Source: DAOTXR01 sp034435375 (GTDB taxonomy: Bacteria; Chloroflexota; Anaerolineae; Aggregatilineales; UBA3940). From it: a stretch of 64,000 nucleotides of DNA. The notes under the pieces were generated by a model. It saw only the letters and a program-made list of their open reading frames with translations, was not told where the DNA came from and did no database searches. The translations under genes were made by a program, and so were the position numbers. The stretch's first letter is position 1; each line of letters starts with the position of its first letter. Shown piece by piece: positions 1-9,332 of the stretch. The DNA is taken from positions 124,001-188,000 of the forward strand of contig DAOTXR010000073.1 in NCBI GenBank assembly GCA_034435375.1, in the 5' to 3' direction.

Positions 1-1707
1 CCCGCGCTGTTCGGCCCCTCGGCGGTGCTGAGCGGGCTGGCCGACTTCTTACATGCGCTGGGCGAGCGCACGCCAGGTCTGCTGGGGGTGATTTTCAAGG
101 GTCTCGTCGCGCCTGCCCCACCGTTGGGGTCGACGCCCTTCTTCCCACCAGACGGTCAGGGCCTCAACCCGCTGCTCAGACACTTCGGCATGGTCATCCA
201 CCCGCCCTTGCTATACCTGGGTTTTGTGAGCTTCGTAGTGCCCTACTCGTTCGGCATGGCAGCCCTGGTGCGCGGCGAGATCAGCGATGCCTGGATTCGA
301 TCTACGCGCCGCTGGACGCTGGTGGCCTGGCTGTTCCTGAGCCTGGGGCTGATCATGGGAGGCCGTTGGGCCTACGACGTGCTGGGCTGGGGCGGCTACT
401 GGGGCTGGGACCCGGTGGAGAATGCAGCGCTGATGCCGTGGTTCACTGGCACGGCTTTCCTGCACTCAGTCATGATCCAGGAGAAGCGCGGGATGTTGCG
501 CCGCTGGAACATGCTGCTGATCACTTTCACCTACCTTCAGGTCATCATCGGCACCTTCCTGACACGCTCCGGCGTGCTCAGCTCGGTGCACTCGTTCGCG
601 CAGAGCGCCATTGGGCCATTGTTCCTGCTGTTTGTGGCCGCCGCGCTGATCATCAGCGTGTCGCTGCTGGTAAAACGTTGGGATGACCTGGCCGCTGACC
701 ACCAGCTTGACAGCCTGCTCTCGCGCGAGACGCTGTTCCTGGTCAACAATCTGTTGTTCGTTGGGCTGAACGTCATTGTGGCCATTGGCACGTACTGGCC
801 GCTGCTGACGGAACTGCTGTCTGACTTCATTCCGACCGTTGAAAAGGCCTCGGTGGGGCCGGGCTATTTCAACCGCACCACGGGGCCGCTGTGGCTGGCG
901 CTGCTGTTGCTGATGGGCATCGCGCCACTGGTGGCCTGGCAGCGCTCAAGCTGGGCGCGGCTGGGCCGTGCGCTGCTGTGGCCGTTTGGCCTGACGCTGA
1001 TCGGCGTGGCAGCCATGGCTGTGCTGGGAATCCGCAGCCCACTGGCGCTGCTGGGCTATGGCATTGCGCTGCTGACCGGTCTGGTGACGCTGCTTGAGTT
1101 TCACCGTGGGGCGCTGGCGCGTGTCAAGTCTCATGGCGAGAGCTATCTGGCAGCGCTGTGGACGTTGGCAGGGCGCAATCGGCGGCGTTACGGCGGCTAC
1201 ACCATTCACCTGGGCGTTGTTATCATGGGGATTGGCATCATCTCGTCCAATCCGCCTTTCCAGCTTGAGACCCAGCAGACAGTGGCTGCCGGGCAGACTA
1301 TCACGCTGGGCGACTATGTGGTGCAATACGACACGCTGGAGCGGTTCATCGCCACAGATGGGCGCCAGGTGACCCGCGCCCGGCTGACGGTCTTCCACAA
1401 CGGGCGCGAAGTGGCGCATCTGACGCCACGCCTGGACAACTACGCGAGCGGCGAACGCGCAACAATCCCGGCCACGCGGATGACCCTTACTGGCGACGAT
1501 CTGTACGTGCTGCTGGTGGCCTGGGAGCAGGTGTCGATGTCCAGCGCGACGATCAAGGTTTACTACAACCCTCTGGTGAATTGGGTGTGGGGCGGTGGAT
1601 TGGTGTTTATCGTGGGGACGTTCATTGCGGCCTGGCCCGACTTCCGCGAAGAGCGCCGCCCCGTGATAGCTGTCAGGCAGAGACCAGTCGCGGCAGCCGG
1701 AGATTGA
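1..1707 (+). CDS. ccmF: Cytochrome c heme lyase subunit CcmF (5' partial)
   Basis: The frame is open from base 1, so the N-terminus lies outside the window; about 568 residues remain of a family usually near 650. CcmF is the membrane heme-lyase core that attaches heme from CcmE to apocytochrome c outside the membrane. The tryptophan-rich heme-handling signature WGGYWGWDPVEN lies about 130 residues into the visible part, followed by IIGTFLTRSGVLSSVHSF, which is typical of CcmF. Many membrane helices surround it, and an extracytoplasmic domain precedes the last helix near the C-terminus. It heads a forward block that also holds ccmH, a ccmG-like gene and ccmABCD. Confidence 0.95.
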   Translation, partial: PALFGPSAVLSGLADFLHALGERTPGLLGVIFKGLVAPAPPLGSTPFFPPDGQGLNPLLRHFGMVIHPPLLYLGFVSFVVPYSFGMAALVRGEISDAWIRSTRRWTLVAWLFLSLGLIMGGRWAYDVLGWGGYWGWDPVENAALMPWFTGTAFLHSVMIQEKRGMLRRWNMLLITFTYLQVIIGTFLTRSGVLSSVHSFAQSAIGPLFLLFVAAALIISVSLLVKRWDDLAADHQLDSLLSRETLFLVNNLLFVGLNVIVAIGTYWPLLTELLSDFIPTVEKASVGPGYFNRTTGPLWLALLLLMGIAPLVAWQRSSWARLGRALLWPFGLTLIGVAAMAVLGIRSPLALLGYGIALLTGLVTLLEFHRGALARVKSHGESYLAALWTLAGRNRRRYGGYTIHLGVVIMGIGIISSNPPFQLETQQTVAAGQTITLGDYVVQYDTLERFIATDGRQVTRARLTVFHNGREVAHLTPRLDNYASGERATIPATRMTLTGDDLYVLLVAWEQVSMSSATIKVYYNPLVNWVWGGGLVFIVGTFIAAWPDFREERRPVIAVRQRPVAAAGD

Positions 1708-1777
1708 GGGGGTCCTCCGGGCCACATGGGAGGCCCGTTCCAGAGCGCCTGGCTTGACAACGAAAGGTCGGCTCGAC

Positions 1778-2833
1778 GTGCACACCATAGTCCATGTCTT
1801 CTGGAACGCCGCCGAGGGCCGCGTTCGCGCCTTCTGGCGGCTCATCATGCAGGGGTTGGCATGGTTCGCCCTTGTGTTGGCAGGGCAGATAGCGATCGGC
1901 GTGTTGGCTGCCGTGCTATGGCTCAGCACGGGCAGCCTGACGTTGGACGATCTTGCCAACCCCCAGACTCTCACTGCCGCGATCTACGGCTCGCCGTGGC
2001 TGCTGTTGGCGCTGCAAAGCGTATCGTCTGCCGCAACGCTCATCACGGTGTGGCTGGCAGGTCGCCTTCTTGACCGGCGACGCTTTGTGGACTTTGGCTT
2101 CCGTCTGAGCCGGGCGTGGTGGATCGACTTCGTCTTCGGGCTGGGCCTGGGGGCCTTCCTGATGCTGCTGGTGTTTGTGGTCGAGCTGGCCGCCGGCTGG
2201 GTGACCATCTCAGAGACATTGGCGACGACGACCACCACGCTGCCGTTTGCCATTGCCATCGCATGTCTGGCAGCGATGTTCGTGCTGGTGGGGTTCAGCG
2301 AGGAGCTGTTCAGCCGGGGCTACCAGCTCACCAATCTGGCCGAAGGGTTGAACTGGCCAAAAGTCGGGCCGCGTTGGGCTATCGCGGCGGCGACGGTGCT
2401 GTCCTCGGTGTTTTTTGGCCTGTTGCATATGGTCAACCCCCATGCCAACCTGGTCAGCACCTTCAACATCATGCTGGCGGGATTGCTTCTGGCTCTGGGC
2501 TACATTCTGACCGGCGAGCTGGCTATCTCGATCGGCCTGCACATCACCTGGAACTTTTTCCAGGGCAACGTGTTCGGTTTCCCAGTGAGTGGCACTGCGG
2601 CCAATATGGCGACGTTTATCGTCACTCGGCAGGGCGGCCCCGACCTGTGGACGGGGGGAGCTTTCGGGCCAGAGGCAGGGCTGATCGGCCTGGCAGCGAT
2701 GGGGGTGGGTAGTCTGCTCATCGTACTGTGGACGCGGCTGAGCCGTGGAAAGATCGACCTGCACCTGCCCATCGCGGCGGCCCCGGAGCGCCCTGGCAGA
2801 GGCAGTGAGGAAACGGGCACGCTGTCCACGTGA
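1778..2833 (+). CDS. CPBP family intramembrane metalloprotease
   Basis: This is a multi-spanning protein with the three CPBP/Abi motifs in order: EELFSR (EExxxR) near residues 175-180, FFGLLH (FxxxH) about 35 residues later, and HITWN (HxxxN) after that. Such proteins are membrane-embedded glutamate/histidine metalloproteases related to Rce1, often of unknown substrate. A GTG start at 1778 is preferred because GAAAGG lies 10 bases upstream; the frame can also begin at a TTG at 1754. It sits between ccmF and ccmH, but nothing ties it directly to cytochrome c assembly. Confidence 0.85.
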   Translation: MHTIVHVFWNAAEGRVRAFWRLIMQGLAWFALVLAGQIAIGVLAAVLWLSTGSLTLDDLANPQTLTAAIYGSPWLLLALQSVSSAATLITVWLAGRLLDRRRFVDFGFRLSRAWWIDFVFGLGLGAFLMLLVFVVELAAGWVTISETLATTTTTLPFAIAIACLAAMFVLVGFSEELFSRGYQLTNLAEGLNWPKVGPRWAIAAATVLSSVFFGLLHMVNPHANLVSTFNIMLAGLLLALGYILTGELAISIGLHITWNFFQGNVFGFPVSGTAANMATFIVTRQGGPDLWTGGAFGPEAGLIGLAAMGVGSLLIVLWTRLSRGKIDLHLPIAAAPERPGRGSEETGTLST

Positions 2834-3009
2834 TTGCGTCCAAAAGCCGGCGGACTGACCTTGCCCCGGCCTTTCGTCTGGGGCCAGGAGAACCGGAGTG
2901 ACCGCATCGTGGGCAGTTGAGATGCTGCTTCGAATGCACTGACTGAGGACAATCCCAAGTGACAATTTTTGGGTATCATGTGAGTCAGAACAACCCAAAG
3001 GGCGATGGG

Positions 3010-3552
3010 ATGAATGCAATCAACGTATATGTGAAAAGGTCCCTCCTCGCCATCGGCCTGCTGGGAATCGTGGGGGTGGCGCTGAGCATTGCACCATCCG
3101 TGCAAGCGCAGGACGGCGTGCCGACCCCTATCCCGCCGGGCGACGTAACCGACGACCAAGTCAACGAGCTGGCCGAGCAGCTCTACTGCCCGGTGTGCGA
3201 GAACATCCCCCTCGACGTGTGCGGCACGCAAGCCTGCGCCGACTGGCGTGACGAGATCCGCACCATGCTCGAAGAAGGCCGCAGCGAGGATGAGATCAAA
3301 CAGTACTTTGTCGACCGGTACGGTCGACGGGTGCTGGCCACGCCGGAGACCCGTGGCCTTGACCTGATGCTGTGGGTCCTGCCCGTGGTCGGAGTGGCGG
3401 CAGGCGCTGGGGTGCTGGTGGTAGCGCTACGGCGGATGGCGCCGGGAGCGCTGGCCGCACAGGCCGAGCCGCGAGCGGCCCCCCGCTATGACACGCTGGA
3501 CCCCGAATACGTGGCGCGCTTGGAACAAGAGATGAAAGAGTTCACAAGCTAA
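3010..3552 (+). CDS. ccmH: Cytochrome c-type biogenesis protein CcmH
   Basis: This 180-residue protein has an N-terminal signal peptide or anchor, a CcmH helical domain and a C-terminal membrane helix. CcmH keeps apocytochrome cysteines reduced for heme ligation. The redox site reads LYCPVCENIP and is followed by DVCGTQAC, so four cysteines are present instead of the two of the LRCxxC proteobacterial form. The DEIRTMLEEG and YFVDRYG segments match the family. The ATG at 3010 has AAAGGG seven bases upstream; an earlier GTG at 2959 would add an unlikely tail before the signal peptide. Confidence 0.92.
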   Translation: MNAINVYVKRSLLAIGLLGIVGVALSIAPSVQAQDGVPTPIPPGDVTDDQVNELAEQLYCPVCENIPLDVCGTQACADWRDEIRTMLEEGRSEDEIKQYFVDRYGRRVLATPETRGLDLMLWVLPVVGVAAGAGVLVVALRRMAPGALAAQAEPRAAPRYDTLDPEYVARLEQEMKEFTS

Positions 3553-3605
3553 CACTGCCCGCGGGATGACATCCCCATGATCGGGCAGCATGAGGAAGCT
3601 AGTTG

Positions 3606-4166
3606 ATGAACGAGAATGTTCTGACGCAGGAAAGAGAACCAACGGCTGCGCCCGGCGTGCGCTGGGGGCGCGTGGTGGTGTGGATCGTGGTCGGGCTGGT
3701 CTTGGTGTTCCTGGCGCTGGGCCTGATCCAGGCTTTCACCACGCAGCCCACCGCTGGCAAAGCCCCTGACTTCACATTGAACACCTACGAAGGCCAGCAG
3801 ATCACCCTGTCCGACCTGCGAGGGCAGGTGGTGGTGATCAACTTTTGGGCAAGCTGGTGCGCGCCCTGCGCTGAGGAAGCCGACGACCTGGAGTTCGCAT
3901 GGCAGACCTATAAGGACCAGGGGGTGATGTTCCTGGGGATCGACTATGTGGACAGCGAGGACAAGGCGTTAGAGTATCTGGCGCGATATGGCATCACCTA
4001 CCCCAATGGACCGGACCTGCGAACGCAGATTTCGGACCTGTATAACATCAAGGGAGTGCCGGAGACGTTCATCGTTGACCGCGAGGGCAATATCGTCTTC
4101 TTTCAGCAGGCCCCTCTGACCTTCGAGCAGCTCAGCGCCGAGATCGACAAGGCCCTGGGGCAGTGA
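3606..4166 (+). CDS. TlpA/ResA/CcmG-like membrane-anchored thioredoxin
   Basis: This 187-residue protein has one N-terminal membrane anchor (about residues 22-45) and an extracytoplasmic TlpA-like thioredoxin fold. The active site is WCAPC (Cys85 and Cys88), and a cis-proline loop is seen at KGVPETF. By position after ccmH it should be the reductant for CcmH or apocytochrome thiols (CcmG/ResA role), which is an inference from context. A GGAAG ribosome-binding site precedes the ATG at 3606; a TTG directly before it is a less likely start. Confidence 0.9.
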   Translation: MNENVLTQEREPTAAPGVRWGRVVVWIVVGLVLVFLALGLIQAFTTQPTAGKAPDFTLNTYEGQQITLSDLRGQVVVINFWASWCAPCAEEADDLEFAWQTYKDQGVMFLGIDYVDSEDKALEYLARYGITYPNGPDLRTQISDLYNIKGVPETFIVDREGNIVFFQQAPLTFEQLSAEIDKALGQ

Positions 4167-4208
4167 GGACTCTCCGCGTGTCTCGATGAAGCATGGCGCG
4201 AGGAAATC

Positions 4209-4814
4209 ATGGTTCAATCACGCAACGTTGCCATTCTGATCTTCGATGACGTGGAAGTACTGGACTTCTGTGGCCCATTTGAGGTATTCTCGGCAGCAGG
4301 CCGGGCACGTGAAGAACAGCCTTTCACCGTCTACACCGTCGCTGAGACGCCAGGACCGATCACGACGCGGGGCGGAATGAGCGTCAACCCGCGCTACACC
4401 TGGGCCGACTGCCCGCCGCCTGACATCCTGGTGGTGCCAGGTGGGTATGGCACGCGCCGCCAGATGCTCAACGAGCCGCTGTTGAGCTGGCTCCGTCAGA
4501 TCAGTGGGCAGGCTGAGATCACGCTCTCCGTATGCACGGGGGCGTTGGTGTTAGGCCGAGCCGGGCTGCTCGACGGCCTGACGGCAACCACCTACCACAC
4601 CGCCTTTGACCTGCTGCGCGAGGCTGCGCCTCAGGCCACCGTGGTGGAGGGCCATCGCCTGGTGGACAACGGCGCAGTGATCACAGCAGCAGGCGTCAGC
4701 GCTGGGATCGACGCCGCGCTGCATGTCGTAGCGCGGCTGTTAGGCCAGGAGGCAGCTCACGAGACGGCTCGCTACATGGAATACGACTGGCATCCGGAGA
4801 GCCATCATGCCTGA
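4209..4814 (+). CDS. DJ-1/PfpI family protein
   Basis: This is a 201-residue protein with the DJ-1/PfpI glutamine-amidotransferase-like fold. The nucleophile elbow LSVCTGALVLG places the reactive cysteine at Cys109; EVLDFCGPFEVF at the N-terminus and PGGYGTR are typical of the subgroup that includes isonitrile hydratase and the N-terminal domain of some AraC-type regulators. No DNA-binding domain follows, so a stand-alone enzyme or glyoxalase-like protein is likely; the substrate cannot be told. Its stop overlaps the start of the next gene by eight bases, implying coupled translation. Confidence 0.85.
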   Translation: MVQSRNVAILIFDDVEVLDFCGPFEVFSAAGRAREEQPFTVYTVAETPGPITTRGGMSVNPRYTWADCPPPDILVVPGGYGTRRQMLNEPLLSWLRQISGQAEITLSVCTGALVLGRAGLLDGLTATTYHTAFDLLREAAPQATVVEGHRLVDNGAVITAAGVSAGIDAALHVVARLLGQEAAHETARYMEYDWHPESHHA

Positions 4815-5352
4815 AGTTGAGACCAGCCGCCTGCATCTGCGGATGTTCACGCCCGAAGACCTGAACGATCTCTACTTTCGCATCTACAGCGATCCGGGGG
4901 TGATGCGCTACCTGCCTGGCGGCCTGCCCCGCACGCTGGAACGGACCGCCGCAGTGCTGCGCGAGTTCGCCGCACACTGGGAACGGCACGGCTTCGGCGC
5001 ATGGGCCATCGAGGATCGGGAGAACAACGAGTTCATCGGCCAGGTGGGTTTACAATACATTGAGGACACGGCAGATGTAGAGGTATTCTACGCATTGGGG
5101 CGCGACTTCTGGGGCCAGGGCCTGGCCACCGAGGCAGCTCGCGCGGCGCTGCGCTACGGCTTTGAGCATGAGCAGCTAAAGCGCATCTGGGCGCTGGCTG
5201 CCTACGAAAACATCGCCTCGCAGTGCGTGCTGATCAAAGTTGGCATGCGCTATGCTCGCGATGCCGAGATGTATGGGTTGAAGGTCAAGATGTTCACGCT
5301 GGAGACGTCCGAGTTCGATCCAGGCGGTGGTTTTTACCAGGTGCGGGTGTGA
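4807..5352 (+). CDS. GNAT acetyltransferase, RimJ/RimL-like
   Basis: This 181-residue protein has the RimJ/RimL-type GNAT fold: ETSRLHLRMFTPEDLNDL at the N-terminus, the strand-4/P-loop region DFWGQGLATEAARAALRYGF that binds acetyl-CoA, and a C-terminal IASQCVLIKVGM segment. The substrate could be a protein N-terminus or a small molecule and is not predictable. Translation is probably coupled to the preceding DJ-1 gene by their overlap. Confidence 0.88.
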   Translation: MPEVETSRLHLRMFTPEDLNDLYFRIYSDPGVMRYLPGGLPRTLERTAAVLREFAAHWERHGFGAWAIEDRENNEFIGQVGLQYIEDTADVEVFYALGRDFWGQGLATEAARAALRYGFEHEQLKRIWALAAYENIASQCVLIKVGMRYARDAEMYGLKVKMFTLETSEFDPGGGFYQVRV

Positions 5353-5397
5353 GATTCCAGCCTGCTTTCGCTGTTCGCACGTGAGGCAAGCCTATCT

Positions 5398-5874
5398 ATG
5401 TCAGATTTCCCGACTATATTGCTGGCCCTGGCAGTGGTGATCGTTGTCGCAGCGTTCATTGCCCAGCCGTTCTTTAGCGCCCAGCAGGGCGCAGATGGCA
5501 ACCCCAGTGGCCGCCGCACATCTGCGATCCTGCGCCAGCGAGCTGACCTGCTGGCCGAGCGCAACCGCATCTACGCCGCGATCCGCGACCTAGACTTTGA
5601 TTACAAGACCAACAAGGTCTCCGACGACGATTACGCCGCCCAGCGATTTAGGTTAGTCGCCGCGGGAGTCGATGTGCTGCAAAGGCTGGATTCCCTGCTC
5701 GACCATGCCGAGGACGACCGTGTTGAGGCAGCGGTGCAGGCAATGCGTGCTGGTGGAAATAGCGACGCGGCGCTGCCCGGCACAGAGGGGCATGCGGCAG
5801 GCTACTGCCCTCAGTGCGGCGAGCCAGTCCAGGCGGGGGATCGTTATTGCGGGGCGTGTGGCACGCGGCTCTGA
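5398..5874 (+). CDS. Membrane-anchored zinc-ribbon protein, CcmI-like
   Basis: This 158-residue protein has an N-terminal membrane helix, a helical segment and a C-terminal zinc ribbon with CPQC and CGAC knuckles. The middle part (IYAAIRDLDFDYKTNKVSDD) resembles the N-terminal region of CcmI/CycH, where a short helix-turn of this kind follows the membrane anchor. Its place inside the ccm block makes a role in apocytochrome handling plausible, but no TPR repeats follow, so this is a resemblance and not a firm assignment. Confidence 0.7.
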   Translation: MSDFPTILLALAVVIVVAAFIAQPFFSAQQGADGNPSGRRTSAILRQRADLLAERNRIYAAIRDLDFDYKTNKVSDDDYAAQRFRLVAAGVDVLQRLDSLLDHAEDDRVEAAVQAMRAGGNSDAALPGTEGHAAGYCPQCGEPVQAGDRYCGACGTRL

Positions 5875-5913
5875 TCCCGGTGGGGTCCGGGTGCAGAGGG
5901 TGAGAGTAGAGAG

Positions 5914-6537
5914 ATGAAGATCTGTCCGCGCTGCAAACATGAGAACCGGGATCGGGCGCTATTCTGTGAGGTATGCGGCAGGCTGCTGGCCGAGCAGAAG
6001 CAGGAGGAGCGCGACGAAGAACCGACCCGCCAGCTCAATGGCCAGGAGCAACCGGGGGTGCTGCTGCCCGTCGCCAGGGGGACGCGCACCTTCGGCGATC
6101 ACATGCGCCTGGTGCTCGAAGCAGGACCTGACCGGCGCGTGCTGCCGCTCAGCGATGGCCAGGAGGTGCGCATTGGGCGGGCTGACCGCATGGTTGCCGT
6201 TACCCCCTCTGGCATGATCGCGCTAGGTTCGTGGGAGCACGGCATTTCACGCCAGCACGCCGCCATCCGGCGCACAGGCAATGAGATCTTCGTGATCGAT
6301 CTGGACAGCACAAACGGTACATTCCTGAATCTGTCGCGCGTGCCGCCAGGGGTACCCCAGTTGATCCGCGACGGGGATGTGATCCGCCTGGGCCTGCTGG
6401 ATGTCAAAGTATCGTTTGTAGCAGCCAAGGAAACCGCTATCCAGAGCGCCGCCCAAAGCCAGCCCCAGCCCTCGTCGACTGCGCCAAAAGAAGACAAGGC
6501 GGGTGAGGAGCAGAACCCCGCTTTGGATCGAGGCTAG
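5914..6537 (+). CDS. Zinc-ribbon and FHA domain protein
   Basis: This 207-residue protein carries an N-terminal zinc ribbon (Cys4, Cys7, Cys18, Cys21) and a central FHA domain. The phosphothreonine-binding residues are all visible: RIGR, ISRQHAAI, and DLDSTNGTFLN. The C-terminal tail is Gln/Ser/Pro-rich and probably disordered. FHA domains recognise phospho-Thr made by Ser/Thr kinases, but no such kinase is in the window. It follows the CcmI-like zinc-ribbon gene by 39 bases, so the two are probably co-transcribed. Confidence 0.88.
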   Translation: MKICPRCKHENRDRALFCEVCGRLLAEQKQEERDEEPTRQLNGQEQPGVLLPVARGTRTFGDHMRLVLEAGPDRRVLPLSDGQEVRIGRADRMVAVTPSGMIALGSWEHGISRQHAAIRRTGNEIFVIDLDSTNGTFLNLSRVPPGVPQLIRDGDVIRLGLLDVKVSFVAAKETAIQSAAQSQPQPSSTAPKEDKAGEEQNPALDRG

Positions 6538-6657
6538 GCCAAGAGAGGCTGGCCTGAGGGCTAGACTGTGCCTGTTCTCCTCTGGCCATGCCGTCGGACT
6601 GAACAGGATGGAGCCGCAACATCGTGCGAGGCAGATATCGAAGGGATCAAGCTACGG

Positions 6658-8520
6658 GTGGAAAATCGACATGGTGTGACGTTCATTGCGATCTTGGTGC
6701 TTGCTGTGGCCGTCTCGGCTTGCACACTGGCTGGCGAGCCAGTTCCAGCAGGGCCAATCGAGACTGGGCCGCTGCCTAGCGAAGTCATAGCCCCAGAGAA
6801 CGCGCCAGCCGACCGACCTCAAGCAGCCGTGGGCGCGGCAATCTACGCCGATAACTGCGCCTCCTGCCACGGAGCGGACGGGACTGGCGGGGGTGAGTTC
6901 GCCGAGCGTATTGAGGCCCAGGGCGGCTCGCTGCCTAACTTCTCCAGCCCAGCCCTGGCTCGCACGCGCAGCCCACAGGAGTGGTACCGCATGATCACCG
7001 AAGGCAACATGGCCCGGCTGATGCCTCCCTGGGCCGATGCACTCTCAGATCAGCAGCGGTGGGATGTGGCCTACTACCTGTATACGCTCGGCACGCCGCC
7101 GGAGGTGATCGACGAGGGGCGCACGCTCTATGAGACCTATCTGGCCAGCCTATATGGCTCCGATGGCTCTCAGATCGGATTTGATGATCTGTCTACCGTG
7201 GCCGAGTACTCGCCGCAGCAGATCTACGACCAGTTCGTCGCCGGCGCTGAGGTGGAGCTGACCGACGATCAGCGCTGGGCAGTAGTCGCCTACATGCAAA
7301 CGTTTGGCTACGAGGCCTCGCTCGAAGCTGTGGCTCAGCGGCCCTCCGAGACCAGCGCCACCGTCGAGCCGCCTGCTGAAGATACAGAAGACCCATCGGA
7401 ACCTCCCACGGCAGCCGAGCCAGCCCCTTCACCGGAAGCGGGGGTCGTCCAAGGCGCGCTGATCCCCGGCACCCCCGGCATGCAGGTTCCCGCTGGGCTA
7501 GAGGTGCGCCTGCGAGGTCTGATGGTTGACTCCACTAACCAGGTGGTCGAATTCCTGTCACAGGCCACCCCCACAGACTCCGAGGGGAGGTTTCGTTTTG
7601 AGGGCCTGCCCTTTGACCTTGAGCAGGCTGCCTATGTTGCTGAGGTGCTATACCAGGGGGCGCTGTTCAGCGCGGGGCAGGTGATCGATCCGGCCAATCC
7701 GTCGATGGACCTGCCGTTGACGATCTACCAGACGATCACCAACCCCTCAGTGGTACAGGTGGACGCCATGCACCTGGTGTTCAGCCAGCACCCCAATGCC
7801 CTGCTTGTCATCCAGGTGGTGGTGTTCAGCAATCTGAGCGACAGCGCCTTCGTGACCGAGAACCCCATCAGCGGCGGCCAGCGCGGCAGCGTGGCGATCA
7901 GCCTCCCGCCTGACGCTTACAACGTAACCTTCGAGGAGGGCCAGCTTGGCGGGCGCTTCGTGCCGCTGGCCGACAAAATTTACGACACCGATCCCCTGCT
8001 GCCTGGCCAGCGCTCACACTCCATTGTGGTGACATACTTCTTGCCCTTCGATGGTCCGCGCGATGTGGAAATCCCGATCTTGTACCAGACCAGGCAAGTC
8101 ACCCTGCTGGCTGACGAGTCCGAGCGCATCCGGTCGGCCCAGCTCAACAGCGCCGGGACAGAGGTGATCCAGAACACGGCCTATAACAAGTACCTGAGTA
8201 CAGCGCTGGCGGCGGGCGACATCCTGAAGCTGCGGGTCAGCGCGGGCGGGGCGTCGGGCCGGCTGGCGCCGATCTTGCTGGCCTCAGCAGCAGGCGTGCT
8301 GCTGGTCGGCGGCGGGGTGTACTGGATCGTCCAGCGGCGAACGAGCGGGCCTGCCCCGCGGGTTGTCGGCCTAACGCCTCGTCAGGAAGCGCTGGCACGC
8401 GAGATCGTCCAACTCGATGAGGCATTCGAAGCTGGCCGCATCAACCGGTTCGAGTACGAGGCTCGTCGCGCTGACCTCAAAGCCACGTTGGCCGAGGAGA
8501 TGGAGAGCAGGGACGAGTAG
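6658..8520 (+). CDS. Lipoprotein c-type cytochrome with membrane anchor
   Basis: The GTG start at 6658 has AAGGGA about 11 bases upstream and gives a lipoprotein signal ending in VSAC (Cys22). A cytochrome c domain follows with heme site CASCH (Cys67, Cys70, His71) and a likely Met ligand in the RLMPPW segment. A second cytochrome-like domain, starting at GRTLYETYLASL, lacks any CxxCH. Then come an acidic/Pro linker, a beta-rich domain near 270-540, a membrane helix, and a short C-terminal helical tail. It lies directly before ccmA, so it may be a substrate of the neighbouring machinery. Total length is 620 residues. Confidence 0.82.
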   Translation: MENRHGVTFIAILVLAVAVSACTLAGEPVPAGPIETGPLPSEVIAPENAPADRPQAAVGAAIYADNCASCHGADGTGGGEFAERIEAQGGSLPNFSSPALARTRSPQEWYRMITEGNMARLMPPWADALSDQQRWDVAYYLYTLGTPPEVIDEGRTLYETYLASLYGSDGSQIGFDDLSTVAEYSPQQIYDQFVAGAEVELTDDQRWAVVAYMQTFGYEASLEAVAQRPSETSATVEPPAEDTEDPSEPPTAAEPAPSPEAGVVQGALIPGTPGMQVPAGLEVRLRGLMVDSTNQVVEFLSQATPTDSEGRFRFEGLPFDLEQAAYVAEVLYQGALFSAGQVIDPANPSMDLPLTIYQTITNPSVVQVDAMHLVFSQHPNALLVIQVVVFSNLSDSAFVTENPISGGQRGSVAISLPPDAYNVTFEEGQLGGRFVPLADKIYDTDPLLPGQRSHSIVVTYFLPFDGPRDVEIPILYQTRQVTLLADESERIRSAQLNSAGTEVIQNTAYNKYLSTALAAGDILKLRVSAGGASGRLAPILLASAAGVLLVGGGVYWIVQRRTSGPAPRVVGLTPRQEALAREIVQLDEAFEAGRINRFEYEARRADLKATLAEEMESRDE

Positions 8521-8615
8521 CTTCACCCTCCCTGTGGGTTCCTGCTCATGGGTTGGCCAGTCGAGCTGATCGCCGCGCCCACCGGTGGATTCAAGTAAAG
8601 GATGCCTCGCAGTCC

Positions 8616-9332
8616 ATGATCGAAGCCAAGAACGTTACCAAAGTGTTTGGCCTGCGCCCTGTGCTGCGCGGCATCGACCTCCGCGTTGCGCCAGGCGAGT
8701 TCCTGACCTTGTTTGGACCCAACGGGGCAGGCAAAACCACCTTTTTGCGCATCCTCTCCACGCTCAGCCGCCCGACGGGCGGCGAGGTGCGCGTGGGAGG
8801 CTATATGCTGCCTCGCCAGGCTGCCGAAGTGCGGAGGGTGCTGGGCGTCGTCTCGCACATGCCGCTGCTATACGGCGATCTCTCAGCGACTGAGAACCTG
8901 CGCTTTTATGCCCGCATGTACGGCCTTGACCCGGCCCAGCGGGAGGCGCGCATTGCCGAGGTGATCGGCATGGTGGGGCTGAGCAGACGCGCAGATGACC
9001 TGGTGCGCACCTTCAGCCGGGGGATGCAGCAGCGGCTGGCCATCGCGCGGGCCATCCTGCACGACCCGCCCGTGTTGTTGCTCGATGAGCCATACACCGG
9101 CCTCGATCAGGACGCAGCGGCAACCCTTGACGAGCTGCTGCGTGGCGAGGCCACACGCGGGCGCACCCTTCTGATGACTTCGCACGACATCGCCCGCGGG
9201 CTGGCGCTGGCCGACCGCGCGGCGATCCTCTCGAAGGGGAAGATCGCCTATGAGGGACCTGGTCGCTCCGCCGACGCGCTGACCTTTGCTGCCACCTATG
9301 CTGAGGTTACGGGTATGGCAGGCACCCGATGA
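8616..9332 (+). CDS. ccmA: Heme exporter ATP-binding protein CcmA
   Basis: This 238-residue ABC ATPase has Walker A GPNGAGKTT (near residues 34-42), signature FSRGMQQRL, Walker B VLLLDEP, and an H-loop in TSHD. CcmA drives release of holo-CcmE from the CcmBCD complex. The ATG at 8616 fits the usual ABC N-terminus; a longer frame from 8553 adds an unlikely extension. The assignment rests on the family plus ccmB, ccmC and ccmD downstream. Unusually, ccmA is separated from ccmB by a metal transporter gene. Confidence 0.9.
   Translation: MIEAKNVTKVFGLRPVLRGIDLRVAPGEFLTLFGPNGAGKTTFLRILSTLSRPTGGEVRVGGYMLPRQAAEVRRVLGVVSHMPLLYGDLSATENLRFYARMYGLDPAQREARIAEVIGMVGLSRRADDLVRTFSRGMQQRLAIARAILHDPPVLLLDEPYTGLDQDAAATLDELLRGEATRGRTLLMTSHDIARGLALADRAAILSKGKIAYEGPGRSADALTFAATYAEVTGMAGTR

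Noticed and set aside
946..1974. 342-codon minus-strand frame opposite ccmF
   Set aside because: It overlaps ccmF and the CPBP gene, and its product has no recognisable pattern; a GC-rich shadow frame.
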